This document shows positions 17,957 through 27,561 of a stretch of DNA of 64,000 nucleotides, in pieces. Positions within the stretch are counted from its first letter, which is position 1, and each line of letters begins with the position of its first letter. The position numbers and the translations under genes were made by a program. The notes under the pieces are model-generated. The model made no database searches, was not told where the DNA came from, and saw nothing but the letters and a program-made list of their open reading frames with translations. This stretch comes from Acuticoccus sp. MNP-M23 (GTDB lineage Bacteria > Pseudomonadota > Alphaproteobacteria > Rhizobiales > Amorphaceae), in contig NZ_CP133480.1 of the NCBI RefSeq assembly GCF_031195445.1, positions 124,001-188,000 on the forward strand. The letters run 5' to 3'.

Positions 17957-18940
17957 TCAGGCGGCGAGGCAATCGGCCAGCATCGCATCGTCGATGTTGC
18001 CGCCCGACAGGACGATCGCAACGGTGCCGCCGGAAAAGCGCGCCGCCCCCGAGAGAAGCGCCGCCAGCGCAATGGCCCCGCCCGGCTCGCAAATGAGCTT
18101 GAGTTCTCTCGCGGCAAAGGCGACTGCGGCCTTCATGTCGGCGTCGCCCGCAGTAAAGCCGGGGCGTGCGTGGGCCTTCAGGATGGGGAGCGTCAACTGG
18201 CCAGGGGTTCGCGCCAGAAGCGCATCGGCAAGGGAGCCGGCCAGCTTCGCGTTCGCCTCGTGCCGGCCGCTGGTGATCGAACGGGTGGTATCGTCGAACC
18301 CTTCCGGCTCCACCGGGTGACAGGCTGCCGGCGCCAGAGCCGCGAAGGCCGTCGCAACGCCGGACAACAGCCCGCCGCCGCTGACCGGCACCAGCACCGC
18401 ATCGGCCCGAAGCCCGAGTGCCGTGAGGTCCTGGGCCATTTCGAGGCCTGCGGTGCCCTGCCCTGCCATCACGAACGGATCGTCGTAGGGCGGCACGAAG
18501 ATCGCGCCGGTCTCGGCGGCAATGGCCTCGCAGATCGCAACCCGGTCTTCGCGCTCCCTGTCGTAGGCCACAATCCGGGCGCCGGAGCGTTCGGTGCGGA
18601 GGCGCTTGGTGGCCGGCGCATCCTGCGGCATGACGATGGTCGCCGGCACGCCGAACAACCGGGCCGCTTCCGCCACCCCTTGCGCGTGATTGCCGGACGA
18701 GGCTGCAACAACCCCGCGTGCGCGCTCACCATCGCTCATGGCCGCAAGCCGGTTGTACGCCCCGCGAAACTTGAACGATCCGGTGCGCTGCAGACACTCC
18801 GGCTTGATGAAGACCCGTGCGCCAACGGCTTCATCCAGAACGGCGGACGTCAGGAGCGGTGTGCGCACCGCATGCCCTGCAAGCCGTGCCGCGGCCGCCT
18901 CGATATCCGCAAGGCCGATCGCGAGACCCGGCGCCGTCAT
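17957..18940 (-). CDS. Threonine/serine dehydratase (PLP-dependent, catabolic type)
   Basis: A 327-residue fold-type II PLP enzyme. The PLP lysine is Lys57 in TGSFKFRGA, the glycine-rich phosphate loop is VPVSGGGLLSG, and ASSGNHAQGVA contacts the substrate. It lacks the C-terminal ACT-like regulatory domain of biosynthetic IlvA, so it resembles TdcB or serine racemase/dehydratase enzymes that deaminate threonine or serine to 2-keto acids. It converges on dnaE with 16 bases between stops. Its ATG overlaps the stop of the upstream phosphodiesterase (ATGA). Confidence 0.85.
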   Translation of the reverse strand: MTAPGLAIGLADIEAAAARLAGHAVRTPLLTSAVLDEAVGARVFIKPECLQRTGSFKFRGAYNRLAAMSDGERARGVVAASSGNHAQGVAEAARLFGVPATIVMPQDAPATKRLRTERSGARIVAYDREREDRVAICEAIAAETGAIFVPPYDDPFVMAGQGTAGLEMAQDLTALGLRADAVLVPVSGGGLLSGVATAFAALAPAACHPVEPEGFDDTTRSITSGRHEANAKLAGSLADALLARTPGQLTLPILKAHARPGFTAGDADMKAAVAFAARELKLICEPGGAIALAALLSGAARFSGGTVAIVLSGGNIDDAMLADCLAA

Positions 18941-19770
18941 TGCGGCGGCGCGGCGTTGGCCGCCATCTCGGCAAACGACACGGGCGCGCCATAATCGTCC
19001 ACATAGCCCACGTGGGAAACGCCGTTGCCCTCTTCCACAATGTGGATGGCGTAGGCGGGCGGCTCCATCACCAGCTGCGCCCGGTCTTCGCCCAGCGAAA
19101 GCGCAACCTGATGCGCCACACCCGGCACCGCCATCGAGGTGACGCCCGCAACGTCACCAATGATGACACGGTGTACATGGCCGCAGATGATCCGCGCCAC
19201 GTTGCGGTGCCTGGCCAGGACCGCGGCAAAGGCGTCCGCATCGCTGAGGCCGATGCCGTCCATGCCGGTGCCGGTGCGGAAGGGCGGGTGATGCATGGCA
19301 ATGAGCGCAGGACCGCAGCCGGCCAGTGTCTCGTCCAGCCACGCCAGTTGCGCCGGCCCCAGCGTGCCGTGGTGGCTCCTGGTGTCCAGCCCGTCGACCG
19401 AGGTGTCGAGCGAGATAGCCATGACGCCGCCGATCTCGCGCGCATGGCAGAGCTTGCCGGCCACCGGCTCGTCCACAACGCCGGGCCACGCGATGAACGC
19501 CGCGCGCAGCGCAGCGGTGCGGTCGTGGTTGCCGGGCATCACCAGCACAGGCACGGAAAAACGCGAGAGCAGCATTTCGGCGCGGGTGTAGGCGTCTTCC
19601 TCGCCAATGTCGGCGATATCCCCCGTCACGATCACGGCGTCGATGTCGCCGTGCCGGAGCAGCAGCCGGTCGATGGCGGCCGCGGCGTGGCGGTCGGCAT
19701 CGATGCGGCCGAGTGTCAGGACGCCCGGCGGGCGGAGGTGAAGATCGGTGAGCTGCGCGAAAACTGCCAT
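18937..19770 (-). CDS. Metallophosphoesterase, CpdA/Icc-like (3',5'-cyclic nucleotide phosphodiesterase type)
   Basis: A 277-residue calcineurin-like phosphoesterase with the full metal-binding series: LTDLHL, VTGDIAD, MPGNHDR, AMHHPP and CGHVHR. The arrangement fits the class III cyclic nucleotide phosphodiesterases (CpdA), which hydrolyse cAMP, but other phosphodiester substrates are possible. The ATG at 19770 is used because the first motif follows within ten residues; upstream in-frame codons are low-complexity. It is coupled to the dehydratase downstream. Confidence 0.8.
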   Translation of the reverse strand: MAVFAQLTDLHLRPPGVLTLGRIDADRHAAAAIDRLLLRHGDIDAVIVTGDIADIGEEDAYTRAEMLLSRFSVPVLVMPGNHDRTAALRAAFIAWPGVVDEPVAGKLCHAREIGGVMAISLDTSVDGLDTRSHHGTLGPAQLAWLDETLAGCGPALIAMHHPPFRTGTGMDGIGLSDADAFAAVLARHRNVARIICGHVHRVIIGDVAGVTSMAVPGVAHQVALSLGEDRAQLVMEPPAYAIHIVEEGNGVSHVGYVDDYGAPVSFAEMAANAAPPQ

Positions 19771-19936
19771 GCCCGCTCGATAGCAGCGGCGGACCGGTCG
19801 CGCCAGCAGGTCCGGGCCGCGTCCAGCATCAATCGGCGCCGTGCGCATCGACCCTGCCGAAATGGGTGGGGTGTGTGGCGGCGCACTTTGGGCTAAGCCC
19901 CATGGCGCCACCCGCCCTGACACACGGACCATACCC

Positions 19937-21622
19937 ATGATTCCCCCCCGCTCAGGCCCCATGGACACAGGGCTCGGCCTTCTGGCCGGGTTGATGCTTC
20001 TGGCTGCCATCGCGCTTGGCTTTCTGCCCGGCCAGGCCGGTGTTCCGCCGCTCGACCGGGACGAGCCGCGCTACACCCAGGCCACCAAGCAGATGCTTGA
20101 AACGGGCGACTATGTGCGCATCCGCTTTCAGGACGCGCCGCGCCACAAGAAGCCCGTTGGCATCCACTGGCTTCAGGCCGCGGCGGCCAAGGCGAGCGGC
20201 TTGGGCGCCGATGCGCCGCTCTGGGTCTACCGCATCCCCTCTCTCCTCGGTGCGCTCTCTGCGCTGCTCCTTTCGGTGTGGGTCGCCCGCGCCTTCCTGC
20301 CCATGCCGCTGGCGCTGGCGGTTGGCGCCATTTTCGGGGCAACCATCATCCTCGGGGTGGAGGCGCGCCTTGCCAAGACAGATGCCGTGCTTCTCGCCAC
20401 CATCCTACTGGCACAGGGCGCACTGGCGCGATTGTGGCTGTCCGAGCGGCGCCCTCTCGGGACGGCAGTGCTGTTCTGGCTGGCGCTCGGCGCGGGCATT
20501 CTCGTGAAGGGGCCGATTGCACCGATGGTGTGCGGCCTCACCATTGCGGCACTTGCCCTTGCCGACCGCAGGCGCATCCTCTCCAACCTGCGGTTTGTGA
20601 TCGGCATTCCCATTGCCGCGGCGGTGTGCCTGCCCTGGTACCTCGCCATCTATGCCGCCACCGACGGGGCGTTCTTCGTGGCGGCCGTGGGCAAGGATTT
20701 TCTGGGCAAGGCGGCAGGCGGCCAGGAGGGGCACGGTGCGCCGCCGCTCACGCACATCGGCCTGTTCCTCGCCGTGGGCTGGCCGCTGGCGCCCCTTGCC
20801 ATCGCCGCACTGTGGCGCGCGGTGCGGATGCGCAGCGATGCCATCCTCTTTGCCGCCGCGTGGGTGGTGCCGGCGTGGATCGTCTTCGAGCTGACGCCCA
20901 CCAAGCTGCCGCACTACACGCTGCCGCTGCTGCCCGGCATTGCGCTCGCCACCGTCGCGTCGCTCGCCGCAGCAACGCCGCCGCGGGCGCTCAAGGTGCT
21001 TGCCGGCGCGCTGGTGCTGGCCGCACCGCTCGGCGTCCTCGGCGCTGCGGTGATGGCACCCTTCATCTTCGCGCAGATTGGCGCCGGTGATCCGTCGCTG
21101 GTGGCAGACTTTCCGCAAGTGACTGTCATCGTGCTTGCTGCCCTTGCAGCGGCAGCCGGGCTCGCCGCAGCAGTCGCCATCTGGCGCGGCGCGAGGCTGG
21201 TCTCACCCGCGGTGCTGGCGCCGGTGGTGGCCGCCTCGGTGATTGCACAGGCCACGATCTGGGGCATCGCCCTGCCGGCGACAAAGCCGATCTGGATCTC
21301 GCCACGCCTTGTGGCCGCGGCCGCTGAAGCAGCGCCTTGCGCCAGCCCGCGGATCATTTCGGTCGGCGGCTTCAACGAGCCGAGCCTCGTCTTCCTCTCA
21401 GGCACGAACACCGCCCTTCTGACCGCAGAAGAAGCCGCCGAAGCGGTCACCCTGTCCGGCGAAGGCTGTGCGGTGATTGCTGCCCGCGGTGAGGCCGTTG
21501 CAACCGTCCGTGCCGCGGCTTTGGCAAAGCGTGTCACCCTTTTCGAGGCCGGTCACGTCACCGGCTTCAACATTTCCAAGGGCGACCCGATCGACCTCAC
21601 ATTGTTCCAGCGCGCCCGTTAG
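19937..21622 (+). CDS. GT83/ArnT-like membrane glycosyltransferase
   Basis: A 561-residue polytopic membrane protein with about eleven hydrophobic segments. The first periplasmic loop has the ArnT/PMT signature DRDEPRYTQATKQML, and HKKPVGIHWLQ follows. Enzymes of this fold transfer a sugar from a polyprenyl phosphate to lipid A or another surface acceptor on the periplasmic side. The ATG at 19937 precedes the first TM; a second ATG at 19961 is also possible, and neither has a strong ribosome site. The donor and acceptor are not predictable. It converges on the aap operon across a terminator. Confidence 0.8.
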   Translation: MIPPRSGPMDTGLGLLAGLMLLAAIALGFLPGQAGVPPLDRDEPRYTQATKQMLETGDYVRIRFQDAPRHKKPVGIHWLQAAAAKASGLGADAPLWVYRIPSLLGALSALLLSVWVARAFLPMPLALAVGAIFGATIILGVEARLAKTDAVLLATILLAQGALARLWLSERRPLGTAVLFWLALGAGILVKGPIAPMVCGLTIAALALADRRRILSNLRFVIGIPIAAAVCLPWYLAIYAATDGAFFVAAVGKDFLGKAAGGQEGHGAPPLTHIGLFLAVGWPLAPLAIAALWRAVRMRSDAILFAAAWVVPAWIVFELTPTKLPHYTLPLLPGIALATVASLAAATPPRALKVLAGALVLAAPLGVLGAAVMAPFIFAQIGAGDPSLVADFPQVTVIVLAALAAAAGLAAAVAIWRGARLVSPAVLAPVVAASVIAQATIWGIALPATKPIWISPRLVAAAAEAAPCASPRIISVGGFNEPSLVFLSGTNTALLTAEEAAEAVTLSGEGCAVIAARGEAVATVRAAALAKRVTLFEAGHVTGFNISKGDPIDLTLFQRAR

Positions 21623-21630
21623 GATGAAAA

Positions 21631-21652
21631 AGGGCGGGCCTGAGCCCGCCCT
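21631..21652 (-). terminator. Intrinsic terminator of the aap operon
   Basis: A 9-base-pair GC stem (21631-21639 with 21644-21652) with loop CTGA. Read on the minus strand it is followed by TTTTT, the classic Rho-independent form. It lies 24 bases after the aapP stop and between convergent genes, so it may also slow transcription from the plus strand, where the T run is weak. Confidence 0.85.
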
Positions 21653-21676
21653 GTCTTCGCCGTGGCGAACGCTCTC

Positions 21677-22471
21677 TCAGTGAGCGAGAATCTGCGACAG
21701 GAACAGCTTGGTCCGCTCGTGCTGCGGGTTGGTGAAGAACGGCTCCGGGGCGTTCGATTCCACAATCTGCCCCTGATCCATGAAGACCACGCGGTTGGCC
21801 ACCTGGCGGGCAAAGCCCATCTCGTGGGTCACGCAGATCATGGTCATGCCGGTCTGCGCGAGGTCGACCATCACGTCGAGCACTTCCTTGATCATCTCCG
21901 GGTCAAGCGCGGAGGTCGGCTCGTCGAACAGCATCACGTTGGGGTTCATGCACAGGGCGCGGGCGATGGCGACGCGCTGCTGCTGACCGCCGGACAGCTG
22001 GCCCGGATATTTGTTGGCCTGCTCGGGGATCTTCACCCGCTCCAGGTACTTCATCGCAATCTCGTTGGCTTCCCTCTTGGGCATCTTGCGCACCCAGATC
22101 GGCGCCAGCGTGCAGTTCTCCAGAATCGTGAGGTGCGGGAACAGGTTGAAGTGCTGGAACACCATGCCGACTTCGCGGCGGATCTCGTCGATCTTCTTGA
22201 GGTCCGACGTCAGCGGGACGCCATCAACCGTGATCGCGCCCTTCTGGAACTTCTCCAGCGCGTTGATGCAACGGATCAGCGTGGACTTGCCCGAACCAGA
22301 GGGGCCGCAGACAACGATCCGCTCCCCCTTCTGGATCTTCATGTTGATGTCCTTCAGGACATGGAACTCGCCATACCACTTGTTCATCGCCTCGATTTCG
22401 ATGGCGACCTCATCGGAGATCTCCAGCGGGGGTGGCGTGGTGTCGGGCTCGGCAAACGCGGCTTCGGCCAT
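21677..22471 (-). CDS. aapP: General L-amino acid ABC transporter ATPase
   Basis: A 264-residue polar amino acid ABC ATPase with Walker [10 protein letters not shown], signature [16 protein letters not shown], Walker [13 protein letters not shown] and the switch histidine in CVTHEM. It energises the broad-specificity AapJQMP importer. It is the last gene of aapJQMP, 12 bases after aapM, and is followed by a strong terminator. Confidence 0.92.
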   Translation of the reverse strand: MAEAAFAEPDTTPPPLEISDEVAIEIEAMNKWYGEFHVLKDINMKIQKGERIVVCGPSGSGKSTLIRCINALEKFQKGAITVDGVPLTSDLKKIDEIRREVGMVFQHFNLFPHLTILENCTLAPIWVRKMPKREANEIAMKYLERVKIPEQANKYPGQLSGGQQQRVAIARALCMNPNVMLFDEPTSALDPEMIKEVLDVMVDLAQTGMTMICVTHEMGFARQVANRVVFMDQGQIVESNAPEPFFTNPQHERTKLFLSQILAH

Positions 22472-22483
22472 TGATGTGTCTCC

Positions 22484-23779
22484 CTAACGGCGGTCGGATG
22501 CCCGAAGGCGTTTTTCGAGGAACATGGAATATCGGCTCATTCCGAAGCAGCAGACGAAGAAAAGCAGAGCGATGAAGCCGTAAAGCTCCCACACAATGCC
22601 GTTCCAGTCACTATCGGAGCGGATCGGCTTCGTCAGACCGAGCGGATCGAGCAACCCGATCACCGCGACCAGCGTCGTGTCCTTGAAGAGGCCGATGAAG
22701 GTGTTGACGATCCCCGGAATGGAAATCTTCAGCGCCTGCGGCAGAATGATTAGCCGCATGCCCTGCCAGTAGGACAGGCCCAGCGTGTCGGCCGCTTCGT
22801 ACTGGCCGTTCGGCAACGCGGCCAGACCGCCGCGGATCACTTCGGCCATGTAGGCCGAGGCAAACAGCGTCGCCATGATGAGGACGCGCGGGATGATGTC
22901 GAAGTCGGTGCCGGGCGGCATGAAGTAGTTGAGGAGGGTCGACGCGACAAACAACAGCGTGATCAGCGGCACGCCGCGGATGAACTCGATGAACGTCACG
23001 CAGATGACCTGCAGCACCGGCAGACGGGACTGGCGCCCCAGCGCCAGAAGGATGCCGAGCGGCAGGGACCCTGCAATGCCGGTCACGCCGATGACCATGG
23101 TGAGGAGAAGCCCGCCGAAGCGGGACGACGGCACCGACTCCAAAAACAGTCCGCCCCAGAGCAGGAAGAAGGCGAGGAACGGAAACACCAGCGAGAACGC
23201 GAGCCATTTCCGGCGGTAGGCCGGTCCGCCGAACAGGAAGGCAAGGATGGCCACCGCCACGGCCACACCCACCGTGGGGTTGATGAAGCCGGCAATGTTG
23301 CCCCGGTCCACCCAGGTAAACAGCGCGATGGCCACGACGCCGGCCATGATCCAGATGAGCGGGCGCATGGAACGGAACAGCACCGGCATCACCGCAACCA
23401 CCATGAGGAGGAAGGCCACGTTGGGACGCCAGCGCAACTCGTCAGGATAAAAGCCGTAGATGATCTGGTTGTAGCGCTCGCGGATCACGGCCCAGCAGGC
23501 GCCCGAAACGCCCTCGCCATGGGTTTCGCGGATGATGTCACGGCATTCCGAAAGGCTGCTTGCATGCCAGACGGCCTTCAGGATCGCCCAGTCGATGATG
23601 CCGGGCAGCAGCCACGCCAGAAAGGCGATGGAGAGAATCGTCAGGAGCGAGTTGAACCACGAGGAAAAGAGGTTCGCCCGCAGCCAGCCCATGACGCCGG
23701 TGGAAGAGCCGGGTGGCGGCTGCGTCGGATACTGCGTTTGCGCAACGTAGGGGACGGTTTCGGCGTGGGTTCCGCTCAT
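22484..23779 (-). CDS. aapM: General L-amino acid ABC transporter permease
   Basis: A 431-residue permease of the HisM/GlnP type, much longer than the 220-residue minimal form, as expected for Aap permeases. Multiple N-terminal transmembrane segments precede the core. The core has IEFIRGVPLITLLF and the coupling loop AEVIRGGLAALPNGQYEAADTLG, where the EAA motif contacts the ATPase. It follows aapQ by one base. Confidence 0.9.
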   Translation of the reverse strand: MSGTHAETVPYVAQTQYPTQPPPGSSTGVMGWLRANLFSSWFNSLLTILSIAFLAWLLPGIIDWAILKAVWHASSLSECRDIIRETHGEGVSGACWAVIRERYNQIIYGFYPDELRWRPNVAFLLMVVAVMPVLFRSMRPLIWIMAGVVAIALFTWVDRGNIAGFINPTVGVAVAVAILAFLFGGPAYRRKWLAFSLVFPFLAFFLLWGGLFLESVPSSRFGGLLLTMVIGVTGIAGSLPLGILLALGRQSRLPVLQVICVTFIEFIRGVPLITLLFVASTLLNYFMPPGTDFDIIPRVLIMATLFASAYMAEVIRGGLAALPNGQYEAADTLGLSYWQGMRLIILPQALKISIPGIVNTFIGLFKDTTLVAVIGLLDPLGLTKPIRSDSDWNGIVWELYGFIALLFFVCCFGMSRYSMFLEKRLRASDRR

Positions 23780-23780
23780 C

Positions 23781-24989
23781 TCACCGCTCCACCAGTTTCA
23801 CGCGGGAATTGTAGAAGTTCATCACCGAGGAAATCATCAGCGAAAGGAGAAGGTAGAATGCCATCAGAAGCAGGATGCATTCCATCTCGCGCCCCGTCTG
23901 GTTCAGCGTGATGCCGCCAAGGGTGCCGGTGGCGTCCATGTAGCCGACGGCAATTGCAAGCGAGGAGTTCTTGGCAAGGTTCAGATACTGGCTGATCAGC
24001 GGCGGCACGATGACCCGCAGCGCCTGTGGCAGGACGACGAGGTTCATCGTTCGTCGGGGCCGGAGGCCCAGCGCAAACGCCGCCTCGGACTGCCCGTGGC
24101 TGACCGACAGGATGCCGGCGCGCACGATCTCGGCAATGAAAGCGCCGGTGTAGAGCGAAAGGGCGAGCCACAGCGCAATCAGGCTGTCGCGCATGAAGAT
24201 GCCGCCGCGGAAGTTGAAGCCCCTGAGCTCGGGATATTCCAGCGTGATCGGCTGGCCGAGCGCGAAGAAGGCAAGCAGCGTCGGCACGATCAGAATGCCA
24301 AGGCCGAGCCACAGGACAGGCGTCTGCTCGCCCGTGGCGGTCTGCCGCTTTCGCGCCCAGGCCCTCAGCGCAAACAAGCCCGCAACCGACAGCGCGAAGA
24401 TGATGAGGACGATGTTGCCGCCGTCACCGATGATCGGCGCTGGAAAATAAAAGCCGCGGTTGGTGAAGACGACGGCGCCCGCGTCGAGCCCGTCCTCGCC
24501 GCGAAATGCGTTGGGCGGGGGCAGCGATTCGTTCACGACGGCCGCTACAAGGAGGATCCAGAGCAGCACCGGGACGTTGCGGAAGCCTTCGACATAAACG
24601 GTCATCAGCTTGGAAATCAGCCAGTTGGGCGAAAGGCGCGCCACACCGGCAATGACCCCCAGGATGGTGGCCAGAACGCAGCCCATGGCCGCCACCAGAA
24701 GGGTGTTGAGAATGCCGACCACGGCCGCGCGGGCGTTGGTGGACCGGCTGTCATATTCGATCAGCTGCTGGTTGATGTCGTAACCGGCGCTTTGCCAGAG
24801 GAAGCCGAAATCGAATTCCTTGCCCAGCGCCCGAAGGTTCACGACCGTGTTGTTCACCAGCCATGCCACCGCCAGCATCAGGATCATCATGGTGATGGCC
24901 TGGATGAAGCCGGATCGATAGCGCGCATCGGTCCAGAGCATGTTGAAGCGGAAAGACGGTTGTGGCGGGCCTGACGTGACGACGCTCAT
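23781..24989 (-). CDS. aapQ: General L-amino acid ABC transporter permease
   Basis: A 402-residue permease paralogous to aapM, forming the heterodimeric channel. The same marks are present: VEGFRNVPVLLWILLV in the first core helix and the coupling loop AEIVRAGILSVSHGQSEAAFALG. The ATG follows a GGAGAG. A strong hairpin at 25094-25121 separates it from aapJ, so its expression depends on read-through. Confidence 0.9.
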   Translation of the reverse strand: MSVVTSGPPQPSFRFNMLWTDARYRSGFIQAITMMILMLAVAWLVNNTVVNLRALGKEFDFGFLWQSAGYDINQQLIEYDSRSTNARAAVVGILNTLLVAAMGCVLATILGVIAGVARLSPNWLISKLMTVYVEGFRNVPVLLWILLVAAVVNESLPPPNAFRGEDGLDAGAVVFTNRGFYFPAPIIGDGGNIVLIIFALSVAGLFALRAWARKRQTATGEQTPVLWLGLGILIVPTLLAFFALGQPITLEYPELRGFNFRGGIFMRDSLIALWLALSLYTGAFIAEIVRAGILSVSHGQSEAAFALGLRPRRTMNLVVLPQALRVIVPPLISQYLNLAKNSSLAIAVGYMDATGTLGGITLNQTGREMECILLLMAFYLLLSLMISSVMNFYNSRVKLVER

Positions 24990-25093
24990 GTCATACTCTC
25001 CGCGGGTGGCGCTGACGGGCTTGGCACGGTCTGGCGCAAAAAATCATCTGTTCGAAAAAACGCGGCATACGGCGCTGCTGCACAAGCCGGAAA

Positions 25094-25121
25094 AAGGGGC
25101 GCGGGATGACCCGCGCCCCTT
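25094..25121 (-). terminator. Attenuating hairpin between aapJ and aapQ
   Basis: A perfect 12-base-pair stem (25094-25105 with 25110-25121) with loop ATGA. It starts 9 bases after the aapJ stop and is followed on the minus strand by TTT. Such a partial terminator makes the periplasmic binding protein more abundant than the membrane subunits. Confidence 0.75.
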
Positions 25122-25130
25122 GATCAAGGC

Positions 25131-26156
25131 TTAACGGAACGGCGGCGCGTAGAGAATGCCACCGTCGCTGTAAAGTGCGTTAAGACCGCGCTCCAGGCCG
25201 ACCGCGGTGTCCGGGCCCAGAAATTCGTCGAACAGCTCGGCGTAGTTGCCGGTCGCCGCAATGGCCTTCACGGCCCAGTCGGACGGCAGGCCCATCATCT
25301 CGCCGTAGCCCCCGTCAACACCGAGAAGACGTGCAACTTCCGGGTCGAGTTCTTCAACCGGTTTGGATGCCATTTCCTCGACGTTTTCCTTGGTGATGCC
25401 TTTTTCTTCCGCAATGATCAGCGCGTTCAGCGTCCAGCGGACGACGTCGGACCATTCGGAATCGCCATGGCGCGTGACCGGACCAAGGGGCTCCTTGGAG
25501 ACGATCTGCGGCAGGATCACGTGCTCGCTCGGGTTTTCGAACGAAGAGCGGACAGCGGCCAGACCGGATGCGTCGGTCGTGTATGCATCGCAGGCTTCAG
25601 CAAGATATTTTTGCTGGGCTTCGTTGTCGGTCTCGATGGGGACCGGCTCGTAGTTCATGTCGTTGGCGCGGAAGTAGTCAGCAAGGTTCAGCTCGGTGGT
25701 GGTGCCGGTCTGAATGCAGATGGTCGCGCCGTCGAGCTCAAGCGCGGAGGTCACGCCGAGCGCCTTGGGCACCATGAAACCCTGACCGTCATAGTAGTTG
25801 ACGCCCTGGAAATCGAGCTTCAGGTCCACGTCGCGCGAAAGGGTCCACGTCGTGTTTCGGGAAAGGAGATCCACTTCGCCGGAGGCCAGCGCGGTGAAAC
25901 GCGTCTTGCCGGTGAGCGAGGTGTATTCAACGGCTTCGGGGTCGTCGAAGATGGCCGCGGCGACTGCCTGGCACAACGCAACGTCGAAGCCCTGCCAGCT
26001 GCCGTTCTCGTCCGTGAATGCAAACCCGACGAGGCCGGTATTGATCCCGCAGTTCAGATTCCCTCGGTCCTTGACCTCTTGCAAGGTCTGCGCGTTGGCA
26101 GGTACGGCAATCAGGCCTGCGACGGCCGCCGCTGCCGCGAAGTTTATAATCCTCAT
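25131..26156 (-). CDS. aapJ: General L-amino acid-binding periplasmic protein
   Basis: A 341-residue solute-binding protein with a Sec signal (MRIINFAAAAAVAGLIAVPA, cleaved after NA near residue 22). The mature start TLQEVKDRGNLNCGINTGL and the segment SLTGKTRFTALASGEVDLLSRNTTWT are typical of AapJ/BztA. The ATG at 26156 follows an AGGAG; an upstream ATG at 26264 would mask the signal peptide. It binds many L-amino acids and delivers them to AapQM. It is divergent from metC and preceded by a sigma-54 promoter candidate. Confidence 0.93.
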   Translation of the reverse strand: MRIINFAAAAAVAGLIAVPANAQTLQEVKDRGNLNCGINTGLVGFAFTDENGSWQGFDVALCQAVAAAIFDDPEAVEYTSLTGKTRFTALASGEVDLLSRNTTWTLSRDVDLKLDFQGVNYYDGQGFMVPKALGVTSALELDGATICIQTGTTTELNLADYFRANDMNYEPVPIETDNEAQQKYLAEACDAYTTDASGLAAVRSSFENPSEHVILPQIVSKEPLGPVTRHGDSEWSDVVRWTLNALIIAEEKGITKENVEEMASKPVEELDPEVARLLGVDGGYGEMMGLPSDWAVKAIAATGNYAELFDEFLGPDTAVGLERGLNALYSDGGILYAPPFR

Positions 26157-26216
26157 CGTGATGCAACTCCTAAGGTGGTTCACGGAAAACAATTCTGCCG
26201 CTTCATCGGCTCGCAA

Positions 26217-26231
26217 GCACTTAACGTGCCA
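26217..26231 (-). promoter_or_regulatory. Sigma-54 (-24/-12) promoter candidate upstream of aapJ
   Basis: On the minus strand the bases read TGGCACG-TTAA-GTGC, which keeps the invariant GG and GC with 10 bases between them and differs from the TGGCACG-N4-TTGC consensus at one base. It ends about 60 bases before the aapJ ATG, a suitable leader length. The Rhizobium aap operon is known to be under nitrogen (Ntr) control, so the site is biologically reasonable. I did not find a convincing NtrC operator above it. Confidence 0.55.
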
Positions 26232-26322
26232 CTCACGCGCAACCCTGCACGCGCCGTGCCGCATAGCTTGCTCACACTAATCAGAAGAACGCTCTTTCGC
26301 CAACGCCCTAAAGGGAAATTCT

Positions 26323-27510
26323 ATGTACAAAAAGCCAGCCGACGCTCATCAGGCGAAGCTTGCACCCGCCACCCGGATCGCTCACGGCGGCCTCGACCCT
26401 TCGGCGTTTCATGGCTTTGTCAATCCACCTGTGGTGCATGCATCCACGGTGCTTTACCCGGACATTCAGGGCACGATCGACCGCACCCAGCCCTACACCT
26501 ACGGTAGTTCCGGCACGCCGACGACGGACGCTTTGCGGGCTCTGGTCCTGGAACTCGAAGAGGCAGAGGACTGTGTTCTCACGCCCACAGGCCGCGCCGC
26601 GAACGCCTGCGCACTGGCTGCTTTGGTGAAACCCGGCGATCACGTCATCGTGCTGGACAACGTCTATTTTCCCACCCGCAAATTCTGCGACGGCTTTCTC
26701 ACCCGCTTCGGCGTGACGACCACCTATGTCGATCCACTCGACCATGGCGCCGTTGCCGCAGCGCTCGAAATGCCCACGGCGGTGGTATTTCTGGAGGCAC
26801 CGGGGTCACAAACCTTCGAGGTGCCGGACATTCCGCATCTGGCGACAATGGCACGCGAGGCCGGCGCCACCACAATCATGGATAACACCTGGGCAACGCC
26901 ACTTTATTTTCAGCCCATAGCCCACGGGATCGACATCTCGATCCAGTCCGCCACCAAATATTTCGGCGGTCATTCCGACCTTCTGATGGGCACCGTCAGC
27001 GGCAATGGCGAACCGATGGCGAAGGTCCGTGCAGCCTGGCAGGACCTCGGCCTGCATGTGGGTCCGGAGGACGTGTTCCTCACCATGCGCGGGATCCGGA
27101 CGCTGGATGTGCGAATGGAGCGGCATGCGCGCAATGCGCGGATCGTGTCCGAATGGCTGTCCGGCAATCCGCTGGTGCACCGCGTCCTCTACCCCGCGCT
27201 GCCGGGCGCACCGGGGCACGAAATGTGGAAGCGCGACTTCAAGGGCGCCTCTGGCCTTCTCGGCATCACGTTCAAGGACCGCACGCGCGAAGAGGTGATC
27301 CGCTTCATCGACGGTCTGGCGCTTTTCGGGATCGGGTATTCCTGGGGCGGGTTCGAGAGCCTTGCGACCCTGGCGCCCATGCCGTCCCTGCGCAGCGCCA
27401 CCACGTGGCCCGAAGATGAGGCGGTGGTCCGCCTTCACATCGGCCTCGAAGACCCCGGCGACCTGATTGCCGACCTCGACAACTCGCTGAAAGCCGCCTT
27501 CGCCGCCTGA
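26323..27510 (+). CDS. metC: Cystathionine beta-lyase
   Basis: A 395-residue Cys/Met-metabolism PLP enzyme. The PLP lysine lies in IQSATKYFGGHSD (near residue 212), with the N-terminal THGG-like IAHGGLDPSAFHG and the YTYGSSGTPT loop. It splits cystathionine to homocysteine, pyruvate and ammonia in methionine synthesis; a role as a carbon-sulfur lyase on other substrates cannot be excluded. It is divergent from aapJ, an arrangement also known in rhizobia. Confidence 0.85.
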   Translation: MYKKPADAHQAKLAPATRIAHGGLDPSAFHGFVNPPVVHASTVLYPDIQGTIDRTQPYTYGSSGTPTTDALRALVLELEEAEDCVLTPTGRAANACALAALVKPGDHVIVLDNVYFPTRKFCDGFLTRFGVTTTYVDPLDHGAVAAALEMPTAVVFLEAPGSQTFEVPDIPHLATMAREAGATTIMDNTWATPLYFQPIAHGIDISIQSATKYFGGHSDLLMGTVSGNGEPMAKVRAAWQDLGLHVGPEDVFLTMRGIRTLDVRMERHARNARIVSEWLSGNPLVHRVLYPALPGAPGHEMWKRDFKGASGLLGITFKDRTREEVIRFIDGLALFGIGYSWGGFESLATLAPMPSLRSATTWPEDEAVVRLHIGLEDPGDLIADLDNSLKAAFAA

Positions 27511-27517
27511 TGCCTGA

Positions 27518-27543
27518 CGCCCGCAGGCTCCGGCTTGCGGGCG
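27518..27543. terminator. Bidirectional hairpin between metC and the LABNT gene
   Basis: An 11-base-pair stem with one G-T pair (27518-27528 with 27533-27543) and a 4-base loop lies 8 bases after the metC stop, between convergent genes. T runs on both sides are short, so termination may be partial. Confidence 0.55.
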
Positions 27544-27561
27544 GTTCAGGCCGTGTCGGGG

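Noticed and set aside
26232-26262. GCAC-N5-GTGC near aapJ as an NtrC operator
   Set aside because: The half-site spacing is 5 instead of the 7 expected for NtrC sites.
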